Positions 55,105 through 64,000 of a DNA stretch of 64,000 nucleotides are shown here, in pieces. How positions within the stretch are numbered: the stretch's first letter is position 1; the number at the start of each line of letters is the position of its first letter. A program made the position numbers and the translations under genes. Below the pieces are notes generated by a model, which saw only the letters and a program-made list of their open reading frames with translations, made no database searches and was not told where the DNA came from. Source of the stretch: Phytopythium helicoides (lineage: Eukaryota > Oomycota > Peronosporomycetes > Pythiales > Pythiaceae); contig JANFNE010000007.1 of NCBI GenBank assembly GCA_024867545.1, forward strand, positions 124,001 through 188,000, in the 5' to 3' direction.

Positions 55105-58100
55105 TCATCCGCGGTAGCCTGACGGCGTCGGGCCGGCCGAAAGCATGTGCGATTGGATAGAGAACTGACTCGGAGTCGCGTTCTCGAGGTCATACGACAG
55201 CATTGACTGTTGGGGCCTGTTGCGGTAGCTACCAGTAGCATATGAGCTGGCCCCCTTGCCGACACCTGTAGTGGTGACCGCATCGAGCCGTGCATGATAC
55301 GTCGACCATTTCTTCAGCGCCAGTAGGAAAATGATGAGCAGGCGCACGAAGACGATAAGAATCACGACAAAGTTGATAATCGTGAATGTCTGGGCAACAG
55401 CCGACCGAGACGTCGACGACAGGTCGCTCGTCGTAAGAAAAGCAAACGCGAGCGCCAGGTTGAGCACTTTGATAGCGTTGAGCGTCACAAGCAACGCAAG
55501 GACCCAACGCGCTGTGTACGGGCTGACAATCAGCACAACCACAATGAAGAGGATGTGGAGCACCATGAGCGACACCAGCTGTTCAGGGTCACCCTGCACC
55601 GCACCAGTGAGGCCACCAGCGATCGCATCGAACAAAACTTGGACGAGGAAAAAGTACCGGAAGTGCAACTTCAGGTTGGCATACAGCGGTCCGAACACAG
55701 CAAAGTTCTGGAAGTGGAAGGCGTTCGGCACACGGATAGCACGCACACACTTGAACATGATAGCGCTGCACGCAAGCACCACTATCCATCCGTCCACGAG
55801 TGCTAGCGACAGCATTCCGCTCACACCATACCGGATTTGCATGGCAATCTCATAAGATGAGTACGCCACGAGCGGGAAGATACTGATTAGCCACAGAGCG
55901 ACACCAAGACCAAGAACCACCATGGGGAAACTCGTCTTGAGCGAGACGCTGTACGTAGCGACAATAGTCTCATTGCTAGACGTGCTTGACATCTTGCGGC
56001 CCCAGATGATTCTGTGGACAACGACACACACGAGGAACGCAATCGCAAGCAGTCCAACGACTATCGCAAAGATGATGTTGCCACGCTCCAGCACTTGATC
56101 TTCGTCGATACCAATTCGATCCGCAAACGCGACGATACCAGTGAGAATCACAAACGACAGTCGCCGGGATGTCACGGTTGTAATCGACGAGAGTTGGAAG
56201 TTCACAAACGCGAAAGAGTCAGTGAAGTCGAGAACAATGTACGGTGCCTTCGTCAGCTCGAGCATCGAGATCGCATTGATGTGCTGGAAAAATCCGACAA
56301 AGACGATAAGCTCCCAAGCGTTGGGAGTAAGCCATGACATCGGTGCATGGCGATTCGTTGGTGAGTTGCTTGCAAGCCATGGCGGAGATACAAGAGCCAG
56401 CACATGGAAGAAGACAAGGAGAGCAGTGGTCACAATGCCCAACGCATAGCTCGAGTACAATGTGCCGTCTTGAACACCCTTGGCTGCCGACGAAAGCGAG
56501 ATTTCAGCACCAGGTGGAACACTATTGTCGTTGTTGCCACCAACAACGACCATGTCGGAGCCGCTACCATCCACATTCTCTCCTCGCGCATACTTGTTGT
56601 AAGTAGTCGTCGTGCTGCCATCTGTGTAGACGATTTTGGATCCGGTCTCCGCCACAAGCGTGTCGTCACTGTCCTCTTGAGCGCTCACCGAGATTTCCCC
56701 AGTGCTCTTCTTCTCCTTCTCAGAGCTCTCCGAGTCACTGCCACTCACACTCTCCGATTTCTCCTGCGCAACCACGTGCTTTGCCTGCGAGCTGTCAACG
56801 AGGTCGGAGCCACTCAAATCGGGAGCGTTTACTTTGCCCACTGACGACCCGGATCCAGACCCCTTCGAGAACGAAGCAGTTGGGCCACGAGTGATAGGCG
56901 GCTGGCTGGTCACTGCATCATCATCATCATCGGAGTCATTCGCGTCATCTGATGATGATTCATCGGATGAGGGCGATGATCCATCTGGAGACTCGGCAGA
57001 CGCTGATGAAGATTCATCCTGAGATTTTGCTGAGTCGGATGAAGAGGTTGCAGTAGGAGTCCTAGCCACTGGAGGTGGACTGGTCTCGTCCGCTGTATCA
57101 TCGTCGTTCTTTGAGCTACCGCTGCTTGTAGGCACTGGAGTTGTCGTCTTGGTTTCTTTGGTAGTTGGCTTCTTAGTACCGGAGCTGGAAGAGGACGAAG
57201 AGGACGAAGAGGATGGAGAAGACGTCGGCGACGACGTTTTTGTCGGGGACCTCGTGACCGGCGGCTGGCTAGTCACTTCCGTATCCTCTGACTCGCTCGA
57301 GGAACTCGTCGGTGTTGGAGTCGTCGAGGAGTCCGAACCTGATCCAGAAGAGGATGAAGACGGACTGGTGGTAGCTGGTGATCGAGTAATCGGCGCTGGG
57401 CTCGTCGTCGATGGGGAATCTGTGACCGCTTCTGTTGACTTCGTCGGCTCGGGGGTTGAAGAGCCTGAGCTTGACGACGAGCTTGAAGACGAGCTTGACG
57501 ACGACGAGCTTGAAGACGAGCTTGTCGCAGCCGGAGTATTAGTAACAGGCGCAGGACTTTCCGTGGGCTCCTCCGTGACAGGAGCAGGACTTGTTGTCGA
57601 AGGAGCGCTCGTCACTGGCCGAGATGTCTCTTGCGAAGGCTCTGGAGTCGGAGTACTTGTGGTTGGTGCCTCAGTTGTCTGTGCAGGTTGAGTCGTAGAG
57701 GGAACCTCCGTTGGTTCTGGTGTGAACTCGATAGGCACAATTGCAGGTTCTGTCGTCGTAGGTACATCAGTCGATGGCTCTGTCGTTGAAGGCGTCTCGG
57801 TAGCAGGAACCGTCGTCGAGGGCACATAGGTCGATGGCTCCGTCGTTGAAGGCACATCAGTTGCTGGCTCCGTCGTTGAAGGCACATCAGTTGCTGGCTC
57901 TGTCGTCGAAGGCACATCAGTCGATGGCTCAGTCGTCGAAGGCGTCTCAGTAGCAGGAACCGTCGTGGAAGGCACATCGGTCGATGGCTCGGTCGTCGAA
58001 GGCACATCAGTTGCTGGCTCCGTCGTCGAAGGCACATCAGTCGATGGCTCCGTCGTTGAAGGCACATCAGTTGCTGGCTCTGTCGTCGAAGGCACATCAG

Positions 58101-61100
58101 TCGATGGCTCCGTCGTCGAAGGCACATCAGTCGATGGCTCCGTCGTCGAAGGCACATAAGTCGATGGCTCTGTCGTTGAAGGTGTCTCGGTAGTAGGAAC
58201 CGTCGTCGAGGGCACATAAGTCGATGGCTCCGTCGTTGAAGGCACATCAGTTGCTGGCTCCGTCGTCGTAGGCACATCGGTTGCAGGTTCTGTCGTCGTA
58301 GGCACATCAGTCGATGGCTCCGTCGTCGAGGGCACATTAGTCGCAGACTCCGTGGTTGAAGGCGCTTCTGTTGGAGTCTGAGTTGCAGCCTCCGTAGGAG
58401 TCGGCGTCGGAGTATACTCCGTCGGGACCTCAGGTTCAGGAGATGGAGTAGCGGTGGCTGCAAAACCAGTCGACGAAGAGCTCGCCGACGAGCTAGTGTC
58501 ATCCTCACCCGATGCAGAGTCACTTGCACTTTCCGATTCAAAGGAGCCTGACGAACTCTCACTTTCGAATCCATCGCTTGATGGACCTGGAGTGCTAGTC
58601 GGTGTCGTCGTTGGCTCATTCGTGAACGTATTCGTACTGGGAGTACTTGTGGGGGTCGATGTTGGCATTGCTGTTCCCGACGATGAACCGACCGACGAGC
58701 TGGTTTCGTCGCTCCCCGAGCTGGCGTCACTGCCACTCTCACTTTCGAATCCATCGCTTGATGAACCTGGAGTGCTAGTCGGTGTCGTCGTTGGCTCATT
58801 CGTGAACGTATTCGTACTGGGAGTACTTGTGGGGGTCGATGTTGGCATTGCTGTTCCCGACGATGAACCGACCGACGAACTGGTTTCATCACTCCCCGAA
58901 CTGACGTCACTTCCACTCTCACTTTCGAATCCATCGCTTGATGAACCCGGAGTGCTTGTTGGCGTTGCCGTCGGCTCACTCGTGAACGTATTCGCACTGG
59001 GAGTACTCGTGGGGATCGATGTCGGCACTTCTGTTCCCGACGATGAACCGACCGACGAGCTGGTTTCGTCGCTCCCCGAGCTGGCGTCACTGCCACTCTC
59101 ACTTTCGAATCCATCGCTTGATGAACCTGGAGTGCTAGTCGGTGTCGTCGTTGGCTCATTCGTGAACGTATTCGTACTGGGAGTACTTGTGGGGGTCGAT
59201 GTTGGCACTGCTGTTCCCGACGATGAACCGACCGACGAGCTGGTTGCATCACTCCCCGAGCTCACACCGCTAGCAGAACTAGACCCACTCACGACTCCGT
59301 TTTCATTGGTCGTCGAGCTCGACCCAGCAGAAGCAGAGCTTGATGTTGAAATGCCGTTGATTGCGGGTTGAATTGCAGAACCCGGTGGAGCCGACGACGA
59401 CGATCCAGACGCAGACACTGACTCTGACGCCGAGCTCCCGGCCGAGCCAGAGGAAGACAAACTCGAAGATGTTGGCGGTGCAGGGGTTGACGAAGTAACT
59501 GGAGTGGACGTCGGTGTTTGAGTTGGCGTAGCAGTCTCAACCTCACCAGACCCGGAACCGGCTGAAGAGTCCGCCTCAAATGATCCGGAGCTTGACAAAG
59601 AACTAGCTGAGCTTTCATCGTCTTCGGACGCTGAAGCAGAAATCGAAGCTGACGGCGATGCTGTTTCGATCCCAGAAGCCCCGTTTGGCAAACTAGTCGA
59701 AGGAGTCGGCGTCCCTGTCGGCGTCTCAGTCGGAATCTCCGTAACACCACTCGACGCCAATGGAGTACTAGTCGGCGTTGCCGTTGGAAAATCACCACTA
59801 TCGCCAGTAGCAGTAGGCGTATTCGTCGGGATGCTCGTAGGCGTCTCAGTTGGAACCTCCGTAGAATCACCAGCAGCTGGTGTGCTCGTTGGGGTCTCTG
59901 TTGGAACCTTGCTGACATTATCAGTAGAAGTCGGAGTGCTCGTCGGAGTCTCCGTTGGAATCTCAGTTGCAGTTGGTGAACTCGACGGCGTACTGGTCGG
60001 AGTCTCAGTTGGCGCTTCAGTTAATGCCGTAGGAGTGCTCGTCGGAGTACTCGTTGGAATCTCCGTCGGTGCCTCGGTCGTAGCTGTAGGCGTGGTTGTC
60101 GGAGTCGCCGTCGGTACACCTGTCGTAGCTGTTGGGGTGCTCGTGGGAGTCTCCGTTGGCACCTCATTCACTGAAAAAGTTGATGTTGGCGTGCTCGTAG
60201 GAGCTTCAGTCTCTTCAGCTGTAGCTTCTGGGGTCTCCGTCGGCGTAGGCGTCGGAGTCACCGTCACTTCCTCCGAGGAAGTGGGGGTTGGTGAAGGGGC
60301 CAGAGTTGGCTCCACGGTCACATCCTCGGTCTGTGTGGGCGTTGGCGAGGGAGAAAACGTCGCCGCATCTGCTACAGCTTCTGTTGATGTCGGCGTAGGT
60401 GACGGAGCTTCGGTCGGCTGTTCAGTCGGCTCTTTAGTTGGAGCCTCAGTGGGTGCCTCAGTTGTCGCGATGGTAGAGGTCGGTGCCTCCGTGAAGTTGT
60501 TCGTAGGTTCATCCGTCGGAGCTTGAGTCGGAGCCTCAGTAGGAGCCTCAGTTGTCGCGGTCGGTGTTGTTGACGGCGTCTCACTCGGGGCGTCTGTCCG
60601 CGTCTCAGCGGTAGTAGTCGGCGTCGGGGACGGCGCCTGCGTTGAGGTTTCCGAGGGCGTCCCATTCGCGTTCTCGGTCTGCGTCGGAGTAGGCGATGGA
60701 GCCTGCGTCGGGGCCTCAGTAGGAGCCTCTGTCGCTTCCTCGCTCTGCGTGGGCGTCGGCGACGGGACCTGCGTCGTCTCCTCCGTCTGCGTGGGTGTCG
60801 GCGACGGTGCCTCCGTCGTCTCCTCCGTCTCCTCCTCCCACTGCGCGGGGGTTGGTGACGGCGCTTCCGTCGCCTCCTGCGTCTCTGTAGGAGTGGGTGA
60901 CAGCGCTTCTCTCGCCTCCTGCGTCTGCGTGGGCGACGGAGCCTCCGTCTCCTCCCACTGCGTGGGGGTCGGCGAGGGCACTAGCGTCGCCTCCTGCGTC
61001 TCTGTCGGAGTCGGCGAGGGCGCCTCCGTCCATCCGCTGGCGCTGTCGGCGCCCACGCTGGCCGATCCCGATCCCGACGCGCTGCTCGCCAGCCAGCGCT

Positions 61101-61197
61101 GCGCGCGCGCGTCCTGCGCTGGCGCCGAGGCCGCGAGCGCCGCGCAGGCCGCCGCCGCGAGCAGCGCGCCGCCCAGGCGCCGCCTCCTGCTGCTCAT
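55105..61197 (-). CDS. giant mucin-like surface protein with TRP/Flc-like polytopic C-terminus (paralogue B)
   Basis: One intronless frame of 2,030 residues. The N-terminus has an Arg patch and signal peptide (GALLAAAACAALAASAPA). Residues about 45-1,500 are Ser/Thr/Pro-rich repeats (TEAPTEAPT, TETPTSTPT types), including about 20 copies of a 10-residue unit and four of a 60-residue unit. From about 1,580 to 1,970 there are about nine hydrophobic segments with landmarks WLTPNAWELIVFVGFFQ and FADRIGIDEDQVL, then a short cytosolic tail. The TM region aligns with the products of 15376-20547 and 62072-64000. The stalk is probably O-glycosylated and long enough to span a cell wall. Ion-channel or lipid-transport activity is possible only by analogy with Flc/TRP-like proteins. 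Confidence 0.82.
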   Translation of the reverse strand: MSSRRRRLGGALLAAAACAALAASAPAQDARAQRWLASSASGSGSASVGADSASGWTEAPSPTPTETQEATLVPSPTPTQWEETEAPSPTQTQEAREALSPTPTETQEATEAPSPTPAQWEEETEETTEAPSPTPTQTEETTQVPSPTPTQSEEATEAPTEAPTQAPSPTPTQTENANGTPSETSTQAPSPTPTTTAETRTDAPSETPSTTPTATTEAPTEAPTQAPTDEPTNNFTEAPTSTIATTEAPTEAPTKEPTEQPTEAPSPTPTSTEAVADAATFSPSPTPTQTEDVTVEPTLAPSPTPTSSEEVTVTPTPTPTETPEATAEETEAPTSTPTSTFSVNEVPTETPTSTPTATTGVPTATPTTTPTATTEAPTEIPTSTPTSTPTALTEAPTETPTSTPSSSPTATEIPTETPTSTPTSTDNVSKVPTETPTSTPAAGDSTEVPTETPTSIPTNTPTATGDSGDFPTATPTSTPLASSGVTEIPTETPTGTPTPSTSLPNGASGIETASPSASISASASEDDESSASSLSSSGSFEADSSAGSGSGEVETATPTQTPTSTPVTSSTPAPPTSSSLSSSGSAGSSASESVSASGSSSSAPPGSAIQPAINGISTSSSASAGSSSTTNENGVVSGSSSASGVSSGSDATSSSVGSSSGTAVPTSTPTSTPSTNTFTNEPTTTPTSTPGSSSDGFESESGSDASSGSDETSSSVGSSSGTEVPTSIPTSTPSANTFTSEPTATPTSTPGSSSDGFESESGSDVSSGSDETSSSVGSSSGTAMPTSTPTSTPSTNTFTNEPTTTPTSTPGSSSDGFESESGSDASSGSDETSSSVGSSSGTAMPTSTPTSTPSTNTFTNEPTTTPTSTPGPSSDGFESESSSGSFESESASDSASGEDDTSSSASSSSTGFAATATPSPEPEVPTEYTPTPTPTEAATQTPTEAPSTTESATNVPSTTEPSTDVPTTTEPATDVPTTTEPATDVPSTTEPSTYVPSTTVPTTETPSTTEPSTYVPSTTEPSTDVPSTTEPSTDVPSTTEPATDVPSTTEPSTDVPSTTEPATDVPSTTEPSTDVPSTTVPATETPSTTEPSTDVPSTTEPATDVPSTTEPATDVPSTTEPSTYVPSTTVPATETPSTTEPSTDVPTTTEPAIVPIEFTPEPTEVPSTTQPAQTTEAPTTSTPTPEPSQETSRPVTSAPSTTSPAPVTEEPTESPAPVTNTPAATSSSSSSSSSSSSSSSSSSSGSSTPEPTKSTEAVTDSPSTTSPAPITRSPATTSPSSSSSGSGSDSSTTPTPTSSSSESEDTEVTSQPPVTRSPTKTSSPTSSPSSSSSSSSSSSGTKKPTTKETKTTTPVPTSSGSSKNDDDTADETSPPPVARTPTATSSSDSAKSQDESSSASAESPDGSSPSSDESSSDDANDSDDDDDAVTSQPPITRGPTASFSKGSGSGSSVGKVNAPDLSGSDLVDSSQAKHVVAQEKSESVSGSDSESSEKEKKSTGEISVSAQEDSDDTLVAETGSKIVYTDGSTTTTYNKYARGENVDGSGSDMVVVGGNNDNSVPPGAEISLSSAAKGVQDGTLYSSYALGIVTTALLVFFHVLALVSPPWLASNSPTNRHAPMSWLTPNAWELIVFVGFFQHINAISMLELTKAPYIVLDFTDSFAFVNFQLSSITTVTSRRLSFVILTGIVAFADRIGIDEDQVLERGNIIFAIVVGLLAIAFLVCVVVHRIIWGRKMSSTSSNETIVATYSVSLKTSFPMVVLGLGVALWLISIFPLVAYSSYEIAMQIRYGVSGMLSLALVDGWIVVLACSAIMFKCVRAIRVPNAFHFQNFAVFGPLYANLKLHFRYFFLVQVLFDAIAGGLTGAVQGDPEQLVSLMVLHILFIVVVLIVSPYTARWVLALLVTLNAIKVLNLALAFAFLTTSDLSSTSRSAVAQTFTIINFVVILIVFVRLLIIFLLALKKWSTYHARLDAVTTTGVGKGASSYATGSYRNRPQQSMLSYDLENATPSQFSIQSHMLSAGPTPSGYRG
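57741..58340. repeat. 30-bp coding minisatellite, about 20 units
   Basis: On the plus strand the unit reads like cgtcgtcgaaggcacatcag followed by tcgatggctc. It encodes STTEPSTDVP on the minus strand. Units alternate between Ser and Ala versions (EPST/EPAT) and show higher-order 60-bp pairing, indicating unequal crossing-over within the 55105-61197 gene. Confidence 0.85.
58561..59280. repeat. 180-bp coding tandem repeat, four units
   Basis: The string actttcgaatccatcgcttg recurs exactly at 58561, 58741, 58921 and 59101, a strict 180-bp period. Units at 58741 and 59101 are almost identical, showing recent homogenisation. Each encodes 60 residues including SSDGFESESGSD and SSSVGSSSGT in the stalk of the minus-strand surface protein. 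Confidence 0.92.
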
Positions 61198-62071
61198 CGA
61201 GGTCTGTCGCTCGCTCCCGAAGCTCTCGCCGCAGTTCCGCCGCTCGCCGCGCCTTTCCCCGCTTTCCTCTCGAGAAAGTGCGGCGGCGGAGCCGACGGCT
61301 GGCGCGTCTCTGTCAGCGGTAGAAGCGCCGCCGATCCTGCGCTGGGCCGCGCCTGCGAGTGGAGCGCCGCGCGCTTACAGGAGCGCGGTGGGCTGCACCG
61401 CGACGCTCCGAATGCCGTGTGGACTGAAGCGCTAACCGCATGCGGCGCCTCCCGCTTCCGCCGCATTAGGTGCGTGGGAGGTGAGGGGAGACGACGCCTC
61501 CAGGTTGACTTGGGCTCAGTATGCTGCGGGAGTGCCGCCACAACCCCGCGTTTCGTCACGCCCAGATGGTCCGCTGTGTGGCGCCGCGCCCGCTCGCGAC
61601 TTGTTGGGGTTTGTATACCGGCGAGTCAGCAGAGAGCCAGCGCCGAGACGCAAAACGCCTGGGATTCTGGAACCTCAGTCACTAACGGCTGACAACCCTG
61701 GGGTCACGATGACACGCGTGATACATATGCACCGCAACAACAATCCAAGTGGATCACCATTGACTCAACTCGCTTTCGTGCCAAACGCATCTCGGCCTCA
61801 TCGAAATGAACACTTGAGCGCAGTCTCTGTAGTGGTGGAAGAGTTCGACTTCAAGCGGCTGCCTGGCCGCCCCGCATAACGTGGCGCGGTGAGCATACAC
61901 AATGGATGGGTGCGCGTATGCACGTGGCATCAGTTCATCCTTCACGTTGCTACTCCACTACTCGACGATAAACAATAAAATCAATCAGCTTGGCAGTCCG
62001 CGCCGACGTTACGCAGTCAATCCTCCACACCTAGTCGATCCTGGCTGCACTGTCATAAGCCGTGGTCCTTC
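61198..62071. other. intergenic region between two minus-strand surface-protein genes
   Basis: It contains the promoter and 5' UTR of the 55105-61197 gene (GC-rich, left part) and the 3' flank of the next gene (AT-richer, right part). The open frames present are unsupported and no clear regulatory motif was seen. Confidence 0.5.
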
Positions 62072-64000
62072 TTACAGAGCCGCCATGCGAGGCTGCGTCG
62101 GTAGCACCACCGTACCAGCCAGCGGGTCCTCGTTGTGCTGCTCGTGGCCATGGGCGCGCGTAGAATTCACGCTTGCGTACAGCTCCGAGTTGGCGGTCGT
62201 GCGCGTCTCGCCCTTGGTCAGGTCGCTGTCGCGCTTCTCGCCGTCCGTGTGCACCATCCAGGCGCGGATGTACGTGCTAAACACGATAAGCAGGCGGATG
62301 AACCATGCCGTGATAATGATCGTGTTGATGCCGATGAAGGCGTGCGCAACATCCGAACGACCGGTAGCCGACATCGTGTTCGAGTTCAGGAACGCGAAGG
62401 CGAGGCCAAAGTTCAGGATCTTGCAGGCGCTAATCGCGTACGCCACGTACTGCACCATGCGCTCCGCGTACGGAGACAACAGATACAGAGCGAACGCGTA
62501 CAGGATCTGGATGCCAATAACTAGAAGCAGCTGAGTCGGATCGCCGTCCATCGTGCCGATGAGGATACCCGTGATAATCTGCACCGTCGCGTCCAGAATG
62601 AAGAACATTCGGCTGCGGTACGTGTAGACCGCGTACAGGCTTCCCCACGTGGCAATGTTCTCAAATTGCTGGAGCTCGTCCTTCGACTTGTGCATGATCG
62701 TGCGCGCGCTAACCGCGAGCACGCCAAAGCACACGACAATGAGCGCAATAATCGAAACAATGAGGGCATCCGCAATCTCGCCAGCCGAAATCTCCATCGA
62801 AATCTCGAAAGACGCCATGAGGCTGAGCGGGTAAAGAGAGAAGAACCACACCATGACGCACATGCCAAGCGTTCGGATCGAGGCGCTGCGAAGACGGTGC
62901 ACCTTCTGCGTGAAGTTGTTCAGGTTGGCGTCGTCGTCCAGCGCCTGCTCGGCCTTCCGCTTCGCCATCACAGCGATAATGAGGAATGCAACGATGAGAA
63001 TACCCATGATCAGCGCAAAGCCGATGGCAGTGTGCATCAGGATGTTCGCCTCATCAATTCCAATACGGTCAGCGTACGAGACAACGCCACCAAGAACGAT
63101 GGTCTCGAGTCGGCGCGACGAGGACGAGTCAGTCGACTCCTCAAGCAAGAAGTTCAACCAGGCGAACGAGTCCGTGTAGTCCCACAGGAAGTACGGGGTC
63201 TTGAGCACCGTAAGCTCCGAGACCGCCTGCATCTGCTGCAGGTAGCCGACGTAGAACAGGAACTCCCACGTGTTGGGCGACCACATCGCGTTCGTCCACA
63301 CCAAGTTAGCATCGTGCGCAGCGTAGTAGAAGAACAGCAGCAGAGCCATCGAAATACCAGCGAACGCCACCGAGGCGTAGCGCAGGAAGTCGTGGAATGC
63401 TGCGCTCGTAGAAGACAGCACCTCACTCGACTCGGTGTTCACGTACTGGTTGCGACCACCAATGACGTTCGAGTCGGTAGTACCGCTGCTGCTGCTTGAG
63501 ATTGTCGTCTTCCCTCGGACGTAAGTAGTCGTGTCCGCCTCCGAGCTTCCATCGTCGTCTGCGATGTTGAGCACAACCGGCTTCTCGGTCTTCTCCTCCG
63601 TGTCAGGGATCGCGAACGGGTCTGCCTCCGAGCCCGAGCCCGAGGACGTCGCTCCAGCAGCCTTGGTGGCCGTCGGGTCGTACATGATGACATCAGTCTT
63701 GGTCTGGTCCTCCTCCTCTTCCTGCTTCGAGGCCGTTTCCTCCTCATCTTCTCCACCCGAGCCACTGGAAACCTTCGAAGCCGAAGGAGCATTGGTCTCA
63801 ATGGCAATGGGGGACTTGGTCTTCGAAGCTCCGTCGCTTCCACTGGACGATGAAGGCGTCTTCGTGGTGGGAGTTGGCGAAGCAGAAGATCCCGAGCCGC
63901 TCTTGTCAGTGGAGGGCGTTGCGGTGGGAGTAGAAGTCGACGTCGGCGTCGGGCTAGAAGACCCGGCGCTGCCCGTGCCACCAGTTGATCCAGTCGAGCC
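62072..64000 (-). CDS. mucin-like surface protein with TRP/Flc-like polytopic C-terminus (paralogue C, 5' end outside window)
   Basis: The frame is open from the right edge to a stop at 62072, so the true N-terminus is missing; internal Met codons such as 63685 are not the start. The visible stalk is short-repeat Ser/Thr/Pro sequence (TPTSTSTPTATPS), then an acidic stretch (EEEEDQTKTD). The TM region has about nine helices with WSPNTWEFLFYVGYLQQMQ and SYADRIGIDEANILMH. It is closer to paralogue A than to B in these landmarks. The cytosolic end is short, including DGEKRDSDLTKGETRT. It is head-to-tail with paralogue B, so the pair is probably a tandem duplication. Confidence 0.82.
   Translation of the reverse strand, partial: GSTGSTGGTGSAGSSSPTPTSTSTPTATPSTDKSGSGSSASPTPTTKTPSSSSGSDGASKTKSPIAIETNAPSASKVSSGSGGEDEEETASKQEEEEDQTKTDVIMYDPTATKAAGATSSGSGSEADPFAIPDTEEKTEKPVVLNIADDDGSSEADTTTYVRGKTTISSSSSGTTDSNVIGGRNQYVNTESSEVLSSTSAAFHDFLRYASVAFAGISMALLLFFYYAAHDANLVWTNAMWSPNTWEFLFYVGYLQQMQAVSELTVLKTPYFLWDYTDSFAWLNFLLEESTDSSSSRRLETIVLGGVVSYADRIGIDEANILMHTAIGFALIMGILIVAFLIIAVMAKRKAEQALDDDANLNNFTQKVHRLRSASIRTLGMCVMVWFFSLYPLSLMASFEISMEISAGEIADALIVSIIALIVVCFGVLAVSARTIMHKSKDELQQFENIATWGSLYAVYTYRSRMFFILDATVQIITGILIGTMDGDPTQLLLVIGIQILYAFALYLLSPYAERMVQYVAYAISACKILNFGLAFAFLNSNTMSATGRSDVAHAFIGINTIIITAWFIRLLIVFSTYIRAWMVHTDGEKRDSDLTKGETRTTANSELYASVNSTRAHGHEQHNEDPLAGTVVLPTQPRMAAL

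Noticed and set aside
57612..59252. 546-codon Arg/Leu/His-rich open frame on the minus strand inside the giant surface protein gene
   Set aside because: It is an alternative frame of the repetitive STP-rich coding sequence on the same strand; its composition follows from the repeats and it has no domain.
57741..59280. Possible CRISPR-like array
   Set aside because: Repeats are contiguous coding units without unique spacers, in a eukaryotic gene.
58454..59371. 305-codon plus-strand open frame rich in Val, Gly and Leu
   Set aside because: It is antisense to the 180-bp coding repeats; the regular pattern reflects their periodicity, not a separate gene.

Overview
This window looks like nuclear DNA of an oomycete (Phytophthora/Pythium type). 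Genes are dense and on both strands. Most introns are only about 50-80 nt, mainly GT-AG with a few GC-AG. The proteins are eukaryotic housekeeping families: WASH complex, CDK12-type kinase, p24 cargo receptor, RNA polymerase I A12, Mo25, OGG1, myotubularin, ferroportin and DAG lipase. I saw no rRNA, tRNA, CRISPR array or intact transposon. All assignments come from reading the sequence; no database search was run.

Layout. 1-7.6 kb: four paralogous alpha/beta-hydrolases (one cut by the left edge). 7.9-14.7 kb: a PPR-SMR protein, divergent from a WASHC3/CCDC53 protein with a duplicated C-terminal module, then a cyclic-nucleotide-binding-domain ion channel. 15.4-20.5 kb: a giant Ser/Thr-rich ectodomain protein with a polytopic C-terminus. 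20.7-29.9 kb: a small membrane protein, a p24/TMED protein, a CDK12-like kinase, a HECT E3 ligase with RanBP2 zinc finger, RPA12, and a PA-domain RING-H2 E3. 31.1-35.6 kb: a PP2C phosphatase and a diacylglycerol lipase. 36.5-47.9 kb: two hydrolases, Mo25, ferroportin A, two damaged hydrolases inverted relative to the first pair, and ferroportin B. 48.1-55.0 kb: OGG1, divergent from a myotubularin-like phosphatase, then a kelch-BTB protein. 55.1-64.0 kb: two more giant ectodomain/polytopic proteins, the last cut by the right edge.

The two family expansions are the most distinctive content. The hydrolases (eight copies) share one phase-2 intron at a conserved Trp codon. Most visible C-termini are peroxisomal PTS1-like tripeptides (SKL, SKM, SRM, SRL), suggesting a peroxisomal serine-hydrolase family; one copy has lost the signal and another is stopped just before it. 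The three giant proteins share about nine membrane segments resembling the fungal TRP/Flc family, while their stalks are unrelated low-complexity mucin-like sequence. They look like cell-surface sensors in contact with the cell wall.

Caution: about 20 single-base frame breaks fall in otherwise well conserved genes between about 20 and 52 kb. Their number in single-copy housekeeping genes makes base-level assembly error likelier than mass pseudogenisation. Gene models there are given as spans with the break positions stated.
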